From Cricetomys ansorgei (lineage: Eukaryota > Chordata > Mammalia > Rodentia > Nesomyidae), in NCBI GenBank assembly GCA_026225945.1, contig JAMJFZ010000181.1:558001-622000 (forward strand): a DNA stretch of 64,000 nt, in the 5' to 3' direction. The notes beneath the pieces are model-generated. The model did not search any database. It was given only the letters and a program-made list of their open reading frames with translations, and was not told where the DNA came from. The translations under genes and the position numbers were made by a program. Positions 43,581-55,850 of this stretch are shown piece after piece; the stretch's first letter is position 1; each line of letters starts with the position of its first letter.

Positions 43581-45379
43581 CCTTTAAATGTTTTCAGTTG
43601 TGTGCATTGGCCCTTAAACCTCTTTAGATACCTTCCCAAGAATGTCTGTTCCACACAAAACTAAAATCACAATCAGCCCTGGAACGTGTTCTTATTTCTA
43701 TTTTCTCATTTGATTGCTTGAATTTTTGAAATTATTTAATTATGAAATTAAAGTCTAATACTTAGCAAGATAGTATGTTCACACACTAGTGTATACTCAA
43801 ACACACAAGTATATATTTTGATGCATATATGGGGATGAGATAAAACTCTATAGAATATGACCAGATTAATAAAGAAAAGAGAATTGGGGAAATAGTTAAC
43901 ATGCAAGGGATGGGTTTATCTTAGAAAAAACACACTGGATGGAAGCATGAGTCTGTCAGTATTGAAAATTTTTTTGAGGTGCTGAATTCATTAATAAGGG
44001 CATTTAAACAAATAAACAAAATTAGGAATGAAGCGATCTCCATATGATCATATTATTATATATCAGGAAATCTATGTATGAGCGGAAGGAAAGTTTCCAC
44101 AATCATTGATAAAGACACAACAATGTAAATAGCTATAATGAAACACCCAAATTGGATTATTGAATTTTAATTCTTAATCTATAAAATAGTTGCTGCAAGT
44201 TAGCACTAACTACTATTGTAAATGAATGAATTTAAGGGAGGCAAATGTTTTGAAGCAATTACTAAGATACAGAGTTAGTTAGGAGGTGGGGCTATCAACC
44301 TTCCGTCTTCACTCCAGCTCATTCAATAAAGAAACAAGTAATAGGATAAACTGCTCAAATAGAGTTGTCAGTGTTGACTTAAGTAAAGGAAATTGACCAA
44401 AAAGTGCTGTCTTTTCTTTGTATACCAGCCTTGAAAAATGGTGAAAATGGCTTTGCATGGTTATACAGCTAATTATAGAGCTGCTACTTAAAATAATCTT
44501 CTATATCCAGAATTTAGGAATTCACAATGCACGAACATTTTGCTAAATAGTAGAAGCAGAAATGAGAACATAATATTGCTCCTCTCTGGGAGAGAGAAAA
44601 CCACTATTTGTTTACATGAAACATTCTGAAATAAAAATATTATCAGAGTAGGAAATTTTCAGGAAATTTCAGGAAATTATCAATGTAGGAAAATTTCAGG
44701 ATAAATTAAATACAAAACTCACATCCGTCACATAGAAAGTGAAAACAAACAAACAAACAAAAAACATAACAGCAACAATAAAAAACCCCACTGACCTCAA
44801 AAACTAATTTATAAGTACTATGTAAAACTTGGTAAATAAATAGTTCAGTTGGAAAAAATAAATTATATATAAAACGTCTAGTTAGAAAACAGATGCAATT
44901 ATTGTCACGAAAGAATAACAGTTGAGTTAGGATACTCACAGATGTGGAAGTCCTATAGTACACAGAGAATGAGAGGCTGCGGGGAGATTTGTACATTTAC
45001 ACATTGTCATTTGCAATATAAATTAGTGCTATTTCCTCAGGTGACAGTTAAACCTATACTTTTTGATCCATGAGAACAGTTCATAAATGAGACTCTTCCT
45101 TTGGAGGTAATGATACGATACATGGAAATGAGTCAATTCTAATGCAAGGTCAAGTAGATTGTTGAAATTTCTAGAATGACTACTAAGAGGATAAAAATGC
45201 AGTATCTGCATGGTTTGAAAATTTGTATCTTTTCAAAGTTCATCTTGAAACCTATCCACCAACGTGGACTTTGTCAGAGAGAGGCAACCTCCTGAATGAG
45301 ACTGGTGACATGATGAAAGAGTATTCAGAGCTGCCTTGACCTTTCTACTGTATGATCTTCTGCTGCTGCAGAAGATGCT
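43581..45379. other. AT-rich non-coding DNA
   Basis: No recognised element apart from short direct repeats at 44,653-44,700, where aggaaattt-type units recur around tcaggaaa. The final 130 bases may belong to an MLT1 relic interrupted at 45.4 kb. Confidence 0.4.
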
Positions 45380-45828
45380 GCCATGAGCCCAGAATAGGGC
45401 CCTGTGTGTAGCAGAGGAAGCACCACTGTATCAGGGACTCTAATCCCTCAGCCTCATGAGAATCTCAAAGTCTTCCTTGGTGAAGCTCACAGGGATGGCA
45501 AAGCCTTCCTTGGTCCAAATGTGAATGTTGATAGTGCATACAGAAAGTGCTCATTGTATCTTTCTCCCTCTGGATGTTTACCATCTGAAGACTGCCCCCC
45601 TCCAAAGACTTCTCCCATTAAGATTAGCTGAAACCACCTCCTTCAGTTGTATGCCGTGATCCTGCCTCCCTATTCAACTGTATATAATAAACATGCTGAG
45701 CTCCCAGGATTCTGAGGTTTCTCCATCAGAGAGCTCAGTCCATCTGATTCCAGCATTTTGTTGTGTATGTGTGTTTGTCTTTTCCTCATTTCCTTGGCAC
45801 CCCAGTCTGGTCCATCCCTGCGATGTAC
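45380..45828 (+). mobile_element. Probable solo LTR with poly(A) signal
   Basis: The 3' half shows LTR-like order: a TATA/AATAAA element (AATAAA at 45,686-45,691), gctgagctcccaggattctg, agagagctcagtccatctga and tgtgtttgtcttttcctcat, then cttggcaccccagtctggtc resembling a U5 end. It sits inside, or against, an older MLT1 LTR whose 3' end follows. Family unresolved; the 5' boundary is approximate. Confidence 0.62.
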
Positions 45829-45975
45829 ACAGTATGGCCCTCTGCAGATAGTGATTCTGTCAGTGCCTGGACCCTCTACTTCCCAGACTCCAGCATGAGA
45901 AGAAACAAATTCTTGTTGTTTAGATATTACCCAGTCAATAGTATGATGTGAAGTGGCACAAACAGACTAAGACAA
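45829..45975 (+). mobile_element. MLT1 (MaLR) LTR, 3' end
   Basis: gcatgagaagaaacaaattc, ttgttgtttagatattaccc, agtcaatagtatgatgtgaa and aaacagactaagaca form the well-known 3' end of MLT1-type LTRs, fossils shared across placental mammals. Confidence 0.72.
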
Positions 45976-46774
45976 GCAGGTAATTCCCAAACATTAGTAG
46001 AAAAATGTATATAAATATACATAAGGACAAAAAGAAATGAAAATAACATAAATACATTCAGAAAACTTAAGCCTTGTTAGCTACATGATAATTTACAGTT
46101 GCTCTTTATTTTTTAAAAAAATGCATCATAGAGATAAAAAGGGTTACTGTATAAAAACGCATTTAAATTTTTGGGAAATCTCCAATACATCCTTGTATGA
46201 AAAGTATTACGAGGTGTGAATGAATGCTAATTGTGATTTTAATGATAGCAATGAATTATAGGTCAACAGTAATACCTTGGATTTCATTCATCACCCTTTA
46301 GAAACTATGTATATACTAAGGGTAAAGGCATGCATGTATGTCTATGTATGCATATACTCAGTTTACATCTGATATTTGATAAAATTATAATACATAGAAT
46401 TAAATTAATTGACATTTAATTCAGTTATTTGTAAGTGAAGGTATGAGAAATAAACATCAAATAGTGTTAGAATGATAAGAATTTTTAATTTGTTTTTAAT
46501 CCACTTTGAAAATATTTCAACCACATCATTAACTCCACAAAAATATTACAAGTTAACAAACAAGAGTTGGGAACATGGGTGAGTAATGTCTCTGTTATTA
46601 AATACTTTGAATGAGTTTGTAGAATAGCAGAACAAATGTTGCAAATAGGTTGTTTGGAAATTAAAATTGATGTCACAATTATGGAAATTAGAAAACAAAA
46701 GATAAATAATTTCTCCAATGCACAAATGACATACTACAATTTGGCAGTTCCTGAAAGTTGAGTCCTTAATCGGA
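45976..46774. other. AT-rich non-coding DNA
   Basis: No recognised family and only short chance frames. Confidence 0.38.
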
Positions 46775-46872
46775 GTCACATGTGGTAATGCACACCTGTG
46801 ATCCCAGGAAAAAGAAGGCAGAAATGTCGTGAGTTCAAAACCAGCCATGGCTACACAGTGAGTTGGAGGTCT
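46775..46872 (+). mobile_element. Old B1/PB1-like SINE
   Basis: acatgtggtaatgcacacct, gtgatcccaggaaaaagaag, gcagaaatgtcgtgagttca, aaaccagccatggctacaca and gtgagttggaggtctgggct follow the left part of B1, with strong divergence. No A tail is left. Confidence 0.68.
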
Positions 46873-47593
46873 GGGCTAGAATCTTTAAAATGGAATTTTT
46901 CTGTCTACAGAAATACTATAGTATAAAGACTACAAATGTCTTTGAAGTATATTTTACCTTTAAAATATAAACACTAAAATGCTTTTACACCATACATGTT
47001 CATATTCAAGAGCAAATCTTAACACTGACTGTGTAAGTGTAGTGTTTTTCATTTGGCATTCACTGCATGGACTAGGAAACATCCGGAAAATCCTAATATC
47101 CTGCAACTAAAACAATTTCTCATAGCCATGTACTCTACAATACTAAATTCTTGTTCTAACTGAATCTCGGATGGGTTAGATGGTGGATTGGCACACCAAA
47201 AGTGGGGGTAAGGAGCTAGACTGTGTCATTCTGCAGAATGTTGCTCAAAGCATATTCTGGTTAGGATTATTACTTTTGTATGCATTTATTTCCTAGATGT
47301 ATAAACTGTGACCTCTATCATGAGTTCAATGCAGTAAAGCCTTCCAAAGGCTGAAAAATGGTAAAAAGTCCAGACAGGACAGTACAAAATATAATATGGC
47401 CTTTTGGTAATTATGCTGAAATTCTGTTAGAATAAAAGCATTTCTACTGTTAGCTTTGTTTTCAGACCGCTTTGCCTTAAATTTCTGGGAAAAGAAAAGC
47501 CAGTTATTTAGCTAAGATTATTTTATTATTGGCATGTACTAGAAAAGTCTATTATTTCTTTATTGTTTCTAAAAGAAGAAAAATACATCATAA
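46873..47593. other. AT-rich non-coding DNA
   Basis: No recognised family. Confidence 0.38.
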
Positions 47594-47632
47594 ACACACA
47601 CACACACACACATACACACACACACACACACA
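47594..47632. repeat. (CA)n microsatellite with one TA interruption
   Basis: About 19 CA units broken once by a T. The overlapping Thr/His-rich frames are low-complexity translation. Confidence 0.95.
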
Positions 47633-48772
47633 CTATGCAACATATACGTATCTTTTATTATCAAAGCCCTTTCTCAAAACATCCCAGTCTTGTAATTTTC
47701 AATCACAGAACCAGAAGTTTCCTGACTTACCAGATACCTGAATCTGAAGTAGAACTGCAAAGATTTACCCAGAACCTCTGAACGAGTGTGAGAGGGTTCA
47801 TATGGTTGCACTTTATTTTGTTAAGATTCATTTATGACTACATAGGACATACCATTTGGAGTAAGAATAATTGCTCTGTATTTGATTTTTGAGTAGCCCT
47901 TAGCATGGTCCCCACTCCCTTGCAACCCCCCTTGAAACAAAGCCTTGCTTTCAAAGATCTTAAGTAAGTTTTGTAAGTAAGTAAAATATGCACATTTCAC
48001 ATTCATACACACTGTCCAGAAAACTAAGTAGTTCTTCAATGCCCTGCTCGAAACATAGTATCTAGGATTTGCTTTTTCACTGGCCAAAACTTTTTCTCAG
48101 GAAATAGGCAGAATTGCCATTGGGCTATCAACAAAGTACTCATTCAGAGCTAAAATAAACTGTGTTCTTGCAGAAGTCTCAGGGAGACCATGATGATTCG
48201 TTGGGACTTCTCCAGTGCACATCCCTATAGGGACTCTAAAGTCACCAAGATTGCATTCACAGAAACTCTGCCAGTGACCTCCATTATGAGATATCCACGT
48301 TGAGTTACCTGCCCTCAGGGCAACTGCTTGTGTAAATCAAAGTAACTGCTGAGTTTTGGCTTTATTTAAACAACAATATCAGTCCTTCCCATTAATATTT
48401 TTCTAATAATTCTCATCATAGACTCTTTATTGCCTAAATATTTTGCACACCTAAGTACAAAGAGATAGTGGCCACCATAATTAACAGTTCCACAACACAA
48501 AAAAAGAAGTTTGAAGCTACTGAAGAAAGTCAATATTTTAAAAATATTTCACATAAGTTAACAAATAGCAATAGAAAGTCAAATTTCTTTAGGAAGAAAT
48601 AGTGCCCAACACTTAAGAACATACATACACATATGTATATGTCCATGTGTGCATGTGTGCAAACACCCACACACACATATGCAAGCACATACGTACATGT
48701 ATGTATGTGATAGTTCAAGAATAATAGGAAGCAAAAGGGAATTTGGAATCAGTCATGGTGAGAATGAGCAGC
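47633..48772. other. Unique-looking non-coding DNA
   Basis: No SINE or L1 is recognised. A TG/CA/TA-rich patch lies at 48,622-48,708. The part 48,100-48,360 is less AT-rich. Confidence 0.38.
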
Positions 48773-48915
48773 TTTATCTAAGGAAAGCTATATAGCCTCC
48801 TGAACATGATCTTTCCTCAATTATAAAAGTACAATATAATACCTAGCAGTGGGATAGAAACATAAATTAGTTGAATAATATGAACCAAGTAGCCAATACA
48901 AGCTGACTCATGGAA
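48773..48915 (+). mobile_element. MIR fossil
   Basis: ctatatagcctcctgaacat, gatctttcctcaattataaa, agtacaatataatacctagc and aattagttgaataatatgaa follow MIR order from the core to its 3' part. Worn. Confidence 0.55.
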
Positions 48916-50296
48916 TGATATTATTAAGTGAAGAATATAGCCATATACTGATGGAGTGAAGAGCAGGAAAATACGAGTGAATCTTAAAGTTGGAAATCCT
49001 TTATCTTTGGCTGAATAACATACTCCCTGCCCCTCCAATCCTAAGTACAAGAAGAAACAAATGCGATTTACAAAGGCAGGCTATATATAAATAATACAAA
49101 GTTAGAGAAAAAAAGATAACAATGATAGAAATTAGCACCACCACAGTGACAGCGGACAGGGGGAGCAACAGAACTTAATAAAAAAGGAAATAGAATTTGG
49201 AGCACGTTATTTTCCAAGAACTGAAAGGTTACCTCAATTCAAATTAAATGTCCGAACAAAGACACAGATGTTTTCATACATTGCCCAAGCATCGCTTCTA
49301 TTGTTTGTTAACATTGCAGAAATGAAATTAACCCTACAGTTATATCAAAAGGTATCTCAGACATCCAGACATCCTCTCGCTAACATTAAGACAGACATTT
49401 AATAAAATGTCACAAAGAGATACGTGTGACTAATAGAGACGTTAGTGAGATTTAAACTGACACACTTAATGCATTGGGGATATGTGTAAAATGAAATTCA
49501 CCAGCTCAAGTATCACTTGAAATGATTTTCTTTATCAAGATGCACTTTGCATTCAGTGTCAGACTCAAAAAAGAGTATTGCAGGTAGAAAGCAGTGGATT
49601 CCAGGTAAGCCTGACTTATTCCCTGCAGCAGAGTGAGGGACACCAACCACACACTGAAAAGCAATTCCACCAAGGTGACTGCTGTAGCTTTAAGTCCAGC
49701 ATGACATCCACCACTTGGAAAACTGATCCTAAGAAAGCACAATCCTCAAGACACTGGAGACATTAAATTTGACCACGGGTCTTTTTGTGAACCCAAATGA
49801 CAATGAAAACTGATTCTACTACAGATGAGAAAGGATCTGTATTTCTAAGTGAATATAATTGCTCTTTTCCCGATCCAATTAAACTCCAGAAACTCACTCA
49901 TATCTGCAAAATACAGCTTGTTAATTTGGTTGAAGAGCATCAATTATGCTTATTTTGAATATGTAAATTGGATTTGAGTGTATTTGTTCATGTGTTCTCC
50001 AAATTGGCTAAGTTCCTCTAATTATGAAAAATACTTAAAAAATACTAACAGAAGAAAACTGTGTCAAGTTCACATTAGAAGTTAAGCAGGAAAAACAACA
50101 ACAATTAACCAAGAAAATAAACAATCTGGCATACTATCAGTTTAGGCTCATTTATAGGCCTACATCTCTGCTAGACATTTTAAAATGGCATGGTAAAATA
50201 GCTATGATGTTTAATTCTAATTGATTGGTTATTTATAATCTGTAAACATGATAGAACATGTAAAGTTGACTTGAATTTAAAACATATAAAATATTT
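48916..50296. other. Unique-looking non-coding DNA
   Basis: About 1.4 kb without recognised insertions. The stretch 49,780-50,000 contains several AATTA/TAAT-type motifs in otherwise non-repetitive DNA, which may reflect simple AT-richness. No exon is supported. Confidence 0.38.
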
Positions 50297-50602
50297 GATG
50301 CAGGACTTGGGGACGACTCAGTGGGGAAAGTGCTTATTATGCAAACAGGTGGACCAATATCCTTATAAAAATCCAGGTGTGGAGCGTGCACTTGCAATCC
50401 CAGCATTGGGAGGTAACGACAGGGTGATTCCTGTGGCGTGCTGGATGGTTTAGCCTAAACACCAAACTTCAGGTTAAATAAGAGATGGTGTCTCAAAAAT
50501 TAATGTGGAGAGCAACAGAGGAGGACACCTGATGTCAACCTGTTGCCAATAAGCATACACTCATAAACATACACACACATACACACACACACACACACAC
50601 TC
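50297..50602 (+). mobile_element. B4-type composite SINE with (CA)n tail
   Basis: ID-like head (gatgcaggacttggggacga, ctcagtggggaaagtgctta), B1-like body (tccaggtgtggagcgtgcac, ttgcaatcccagcattggga) and the B4-typical 3' part (gtggagagcaacagaggagg, acacctgatgtcaacctgtt) running into (CA)n at 50,570-50,600. The 60-codon frame over it is incidental. Confidence 0.82.
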
Positions 50603-50717
50603 AACAATAACAACAAAATATTTGTTCCAATAGGTACTAAAGCACCTAAGAAACACTAACTTAGTCACAAGCTCTCATAAAATCAGACATTTGGTATTTA
50701 ATATTTATATTTTGAGA

Positions 50718-50755
<38 letters not shown>

Positions 50756-51436
50756 CTGTGAGCCAAAGTCACCGATATAAAGGAAGACGGCACAGCTTTT
50801 GTCTGTTTGAGAGGCAGCCACAAGAGCTTTGCCTGGATTCAAGCACTAGCATTTCAGACAGACCTTGAGGAACTTGTTCAAAAACAATGTTAAGTTGAAG
50901 ACAATTTTACAGAATTGTTATGTAAATAAAGCATGATATTTTCATACAATGCAAGTTGTGAACAATGCTTGCTAAATATAGTCTGATACCTACAGAATCC
51001 TTTAAAGAAATGAATACAGAAACTTACCAAACTTACCAGACCTAAAACACCAAATTTTGAATTCTAGAAAATCATTTGAAGCAAAGTCTAAATTAAACAT
51101 GCCACATGATATCATTTTACTACAAACCACTAAGTATCTTCAAGAAATAAGTAGGGCTCGTAGGGAAGGGTAGCAAAATTCAGGCATATTTTTGGAGTAT
51201 GTCTGTTAGGGGAAACCAATCTAACTGGGACGGGATGGTGATATCATGGTTTGTTTTTATATATGAAGACTGTAGCTGTTAATCACCAGTTAGGAGTGGG
51301 TATAACCTGTAATGAAAAGCTAGAGGTTGAAATGAGTAGACCAGTTATAAGAAGTTAAAATGTTTGGGATAATTAGAAATACAGTATGCTAAAACTTTGT
51401 GATACAGTATCCCTAGTCAAAAGGCAAGCAATTAAG
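50603..51436. other. Non-coding DNA with (CA)n at 50,720-50,754
   Basis: The only clear feature is an uninterrupted CA run of about 17 units (50,720-50,754). The rest is AT-rich and unrecognised. Confidence 0.6.
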
Positions 51437-51662
51437 TGGCTGGAGCTGCTTGTCTAGCATGCATAAAAACCTCAGTTCCACCCCCAGCAGTACATAAACT
51501 GGGTATGGTGACACACACCTATAAGTTCAGTACTGGAAGATAGAGGCAGGAGGATCAGAAGCTCAAAGTTCAGAATTCTAGGATGCATAGTAAGTTGGGG
51601 TATGCCTGGGATAAATGAGACTATATTTAAAAATAAATAAATATAACAAACATACAAACCAA
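51437..51662 (+). mobile_element. ID-B1 composite SINE (B4-type)
   Basis: The ID-like head ggctggagctgcttgtctag, catgcataaaaacctcagtt, ccacccccagcagtacataa is followed by a B1 body: actgggtatggtgacacaca, cctataagttcagtactgga, gatagaggcaggaggatcag and a worn 3' part ending in A/T-rich sequence. The order of modules is readable and in one orientation. Confidence 0.82.
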
Positions 51663-53860
51663 GCAGGAAAAGCCAGTGCATCTTGTAGACTATTAAAAGG
51701 GCAGAAAGGTGCTGTTTTTCAGCAAGTAAGAGGAGTTAAGAAGGAAGCGAGCAGGTGGCAATGGGAAATCGCTAAAGGCCAAGAAAAATCATAGGCTGCT
51801 TAAGTTAATTCATGATGGAAACAAAATGGTGTCTTTGATTGTGGTCATTTATTGAAGTCCGTGTCAACTTCTAGATATGTTTAAATAAAATGATAAATGC
51901 ATCCATTCATGCTCTGAGCCCCTGCTGTCTTTTCTAGAATCCTAGGGAGGGAACCGATACAAAATAAGACAAATGCAAAAACCCAAAGCTTGCCAGAGAA
52001 GCTTTAAAATCCTACATGTCAGCCTTCCATCCTTCTATGTCCGAAGAAACAAGTGTTGTCCAAGTCTGATCAGCAAAATACCACCATGACTCACCAGAGC
52101 TTTAATTAGAGGAGGGCAAGAGGAGATTGCTGCCAAGAGGAGCAAAAAGGCAAATACTTAGAGCAAACATCTCACAGCTGGTGAAAGTACATAGCTTGGA
52201 CAAAGATAAACCCAGCTCACTTTTTTTTCTGTGACACCCATGGAGAAATGAAGTCAGAGGTTGTCTTCTTGACTTCGTGCTACAAAGATGGAGCACATAA
52301 CTTCTTGACATCTTCTGACATCTGCTGGCTGCTGAACCTGATCCACTGTGTCCTCACCACCATATTATGAAGTAGCTAAGGCTGGATGAGCAAATTGAGT
52401 TTACAGTTGTAATATGAAGTCTGCAAGAGAAACAGTGAGATACAGGGGTGGCATACACACCTGTACTGCTCTACTTTATATGTGGCACCTCTTTTCATAG
52501 TTCTATCTCTGTGAGTTTGAATTCTACAGACCCTTCTACGTACAAACTAAAATACATAAGAAGGATTAACCATGTGAAAACTGCAGTAGTTGCTTATCTC
52601 CCATCCCAGAATACTTTAGCTCTATCATCTGATTGGCTTACAAAAGTGGATAGGTGTCACTGACTTTCTTCTTCCTACTTTTGAAAATGCATAGTCATAA
52701 AAGGACTCCAATGAGATAAAGTTGTGTTTACAAGGCACAAACTAGAGCAGCTACATAAAATATAATCTGTGTACATCTCTAAGAGGTGTGAAATAACTTA
52801 CCACTGCCATGAGGAAGGGGTCTAACCCCATGCTAGAGTCCAGAACTGTTTCCATAGCAATTTACCTGAGGACGTTCTTATAGAAAACCAAACTTAGGTG
52901 GACTCATATGGCCAACCCAATCGAGTCACAAAATTCCAGTTTATTCATGGTAGTTGATAAACCTCACAAGGTGAATTAAAGCTCAACTTAGAAATCTGTG
53001 GTTTCATGAAGCCAAGAGCAATTTGATTTTGAGCACCAATTTAAATGGAGACATGTAATATTTTGCTAATATAGCTGGAGTTTGCCTCCCGACAATGAAA
53101 GATAGGCTATCCTATAGCTAACATAAGCCCAGCAGGTGGAAGAACATGAAAGCAGGGGTATCCAGTGCCGAGAACTTCTCTGAAGAAGCCACAAATGTGT
53201 TGAAGATCCAGCAAATGGATTGGCTGACTAGAGCACTGTAATTGTGGTGGGATGGAGTGCTGCAAGTGCAGACTCAAGATTACCTTCTGCTCTCCTTAGT
53301 CCCTTTTAAGAGCCATTTACTACCAATCTTTGTATCTTCCCTAACAACCTTATAACTACTATGTAAGATTTTCCGGGTGTCTTATTATACTCAGTATTCT
53401 TCTAGCTCTAGACAACCCTAAAGCTAAGAATATTTTCTCCTAACATCTGAAACCTGCAGTGAGGTCTCCTGCTCTATTCTCTTTGCCACCTTGACATTAC
53501 AGCACTGTATTTAGTAAATGCATGAATTATGACTCTCTTTGACCCAGTGACTATAAAAATTCACGTATTCTCTTCTATGGTGGAGCAAAATGTGGCGGGA
53601 GGGATAAGCAGAATCCATGTTCTCAAGCCTTGGTAACTCCCACTCGGCAGGGAATAGATTGTCTCTCATTTCTTGTGAAACAAGAGCTGTGACTGGTATT
53701 GATAGCAGCCATGTAATTACCAACCATGAGGCATTCAATCTATTCCACAACTTGACAATGTCACGGCTTCAAAATGAAGCAAGAACGGAGTCCTATAAAC
53801 AGACTCTAATGAATTCTTCCCTGCTAAAATGATAGTATTTTCAACAACAAAGACTGTGTT
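51663..53860. other. Unique-looking non-coding DNA
   Basis: About 2.2 kb without a recognisable SINE, L1 or LTR, one of the longest such runs here. Open frames are short (at most 79 codons) and show no domain. It could include conserved non-coding sequence. Confidence 0.4.
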
Positions 53861-54020
<160 letters not shown>

Positions 54021-54590
54021 CATTATTTCTCCTTTACTGTTGCTAACTCTAGTTTGGAAATCTTATCAAAATTATTCTTTCTTAAGTAATACAAACTTGT
54101 CAAACTTATAATGGAAATTCAACATCAGACACTGAGTTGTTTTCAGTTTGTTGATGCAGCCTCATTTCAAACAGATGAAAGCCAATGAGCTTGTATATAA
54201 TATGCAGGTTCATTTCCTGCTTTCAAACAAATTAGATAATATTTTTTGAAAGTGCTTAAGCTCTTATGCCTTTCTCATGGCCAGTTGTTAACATAGTTTT
54301 GGGAAATTTTTAAATAATCATAGAAGGATACAAAGAACTTTGGAATAGTTTCACCACTGCCCTGAAACTGAGACACTTAGAGATAAAGCAAAAATATTAC
54401 AGAAGTAAATAAAACACTTTATCATTACTTAAAACAATAATAAACCCTAGTTCCCAAGGAGTCTTGGAATAGAATTTTTTGTTGATATATGATGAAGAAA
54501 AGGAACATTGGAAAAAATTTTAACATAACACCTTTTATAGAGAATAAATGCATACATTTCACAACTTACCATTTTGAAATAAACATCTCA
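54021..54590. other. AT-rich non-coding DNA
   Basis: No recognised family. Confidence 0.35.
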
Positions 54591-54662
54591 GGGACTGTAA
54601 AATGGCTCAGTGATTAATAGGGCTTGCCATTCTTGCAGAGGACTGAAGGGAGTTGCCAATGC
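54591..54662 (+). mobile_element. B2/B3-type SINE fragment
   Basis: cagggactgtaaaatggctc, agtgattaatagggcttgcc and attcttgcagaggactgaag resemble a B2/B3 head. The rest is missing. Confidence 0.5.
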
Positions 54663-54669
54663 CTATGTT

Positions 54670-54990
54670 AGGGGGCTTGTTTTACTTTCTGACTTTTACT
54701 AATGTTGTGTGTATTTACATCAAGACTTTGTGTGAACCTACATTTAATTGGTATGTGAAATTACATATGAGATTAAATATAAAATAGCAGAGTATAACTG
54801 TTGGTTCATGTGGTAATCTGTGCTTAATATTTTGGGAAATTGACAAGGTATTTTAAAAAGTGAGCTCACTAGTTTATCTTTCCCCCAGGAGTGTTGGAGG
54901 GTTCCAGTTTCTGTAAGTGTATCCTTGTTTCAGTAGCATCCTATTAAGTGTGTTCTGGTTCATTGCTTTTCTCTAGTGCCTAGTGCTGTA
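54670..54990 (-). mobile_element. Ancient L1 (L1M-type), part 1
   Basis: Minus-strand mammal-wide L1. Plus-strand order: gactttgtgtgaacctacat, tgttggttcatgtggtaatc, attttgggaaattgacaagg, cccccaggagtgttggaggg, ttccagtttctgtaagtgta. It continues at 55,267 after a SINE insertion and again after 55,590. Confidence 0.78.
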
Positions 54991-55266
54991 AGTAACTTTT
55001 TTTCTTTTCCTTCCTCTCTTTCTTTCTTTCTTTTTTTTCTTTCTTTCTTTCCTTCTTTCTTTCTTGTTGCTGTTATTTTGATACCAGGTATCAAAATAAC
55101 TGTAATTATTTTGTAATATATTACAAAACAGCTGTAATTCTGTCTGTCCTGGAACTCACTCTGCAGACCAGGCTGGCCTTGAATTCACAGAGATCTGCCT
55201 GCCTCTGACTCTCAAGTGCTGGGATTATAGGCATGTGCCACCACCACCCAGTTATGAGTAACTTTT
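54991..55266 (-). mobile_element. B1 SINE with CTTT tail, palindromes and target duplication
   Basis: The direct repeat agtaactttt at 54,991-55,000 and 55,257-55,266 bounds the insertion. Inside, in plus-strand order, lie a (CTTT)n tract (55,007-55,065), a double-palindrome block (55,072-55,128) and a reverse-complement B1 body (ctgtctgtcctggaactcac, tctgcagaccaggctggcct, gatctgcctgcctctgactc, ggcatgtgccaccaccaccc). The palindromes replace the B1 stretch that normally reads gagacagggtttctctgtg. Because the block lies between the duplications, it arose with or after the insertion. Confidence 0.92.
55072..55128. repeat. Two adjacent near-perfect palindromes
   Basis: First palindrome: gttattttgatacc (55,072-55,085), a single a (55,086), then its exact complement (55,087-55,100), a 14-bp stem. 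Second: a 20-bp perfect palindrome at 55,109-55,128 with left half ttttgtaata. The 8-mer ctgtaatt precedes (55,100-55,107) and follows (55,132-55,139) the second one. Together they could extrude two hairpins. Confidence 0.97.
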
Positions 55267-55850
55267 AATGTGATCATTAACCACATGTATATCTTCTTGA
55301 GAAGAACATTAGTACACATCCTTCAAATTTACCTTTTTATTGTCCATTTATAAGATAGCATTAAATATTCCACATTTGGCTAGAGAGATGGCTGTTAAGA
55401 GCACTAGATGCTCTTCTAGAAGACTGAAAGTTTGTTTCCCGACACCCATATCAGATGGCTCAAACCTACCTATAACTCTAGCTCCAGGGGTATTCAACAA
55501 AAACACACAAACACACACACTAGTGGGGGTTTGGGGGAGAAGGAGGAAGAGAGGGAGAGATATAACAAAATAACCCTTTTTAAAGAATTCTTCATTCAGA
55601 CATTCTAATTGGAAACATCTTCTTTCAATAAGTAGTTTGAATTTTTATATCTTGGTAGCATTCTTTAAGTCACAAAGTTATGAAAATTTCCTATCTTCCT
55701 CCTATGTCACTTATAAGTTGCTGCATATTCAATGTTTTTATTAATTGATTGAAATGATCCTGTGCTTTTCTCCTTTGTTCTACTAGTATTAATATTAGTA
55801 TTAGATATATTTACTAACTTGAAGATATTTAATATCTGGCACTGTTTTAA
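55267..55850 (-). mobile_element. Ancient L1 (L1M-type), parts 2 and 3
   Basis: 55,267-55,370 continues the L1 (aaccacatgtatatcttctt, gagaagaacattagtaca, tttttattgtccatttataa). A B2/B3-type SINE splits it, and 55,590-55,850 continues with worn ORF2-derived sequence. The end near 55,850 is approximate. Confidence 0.65.
55376..55565 (+). mobile_element. B2/B3-type SINE
   Basis: tggctagagagatggctgtt, aagagcactagatgctcttc, tagaagactgaaagtttgtt and tcccgacacccatatcagat show a B2-class head and body, followed by a CA-rich tail and a purine-rich end. It is inserted in the ancient L1. Confidence 0.85.

Noticed and set aside
49780..50000. Homeodomain-binding enhancer, from AATTA/TAAT motifs
   Set aside because: Such motifs are expected by chance in DNA this AT-rich; without conservation data the claim has no weight.
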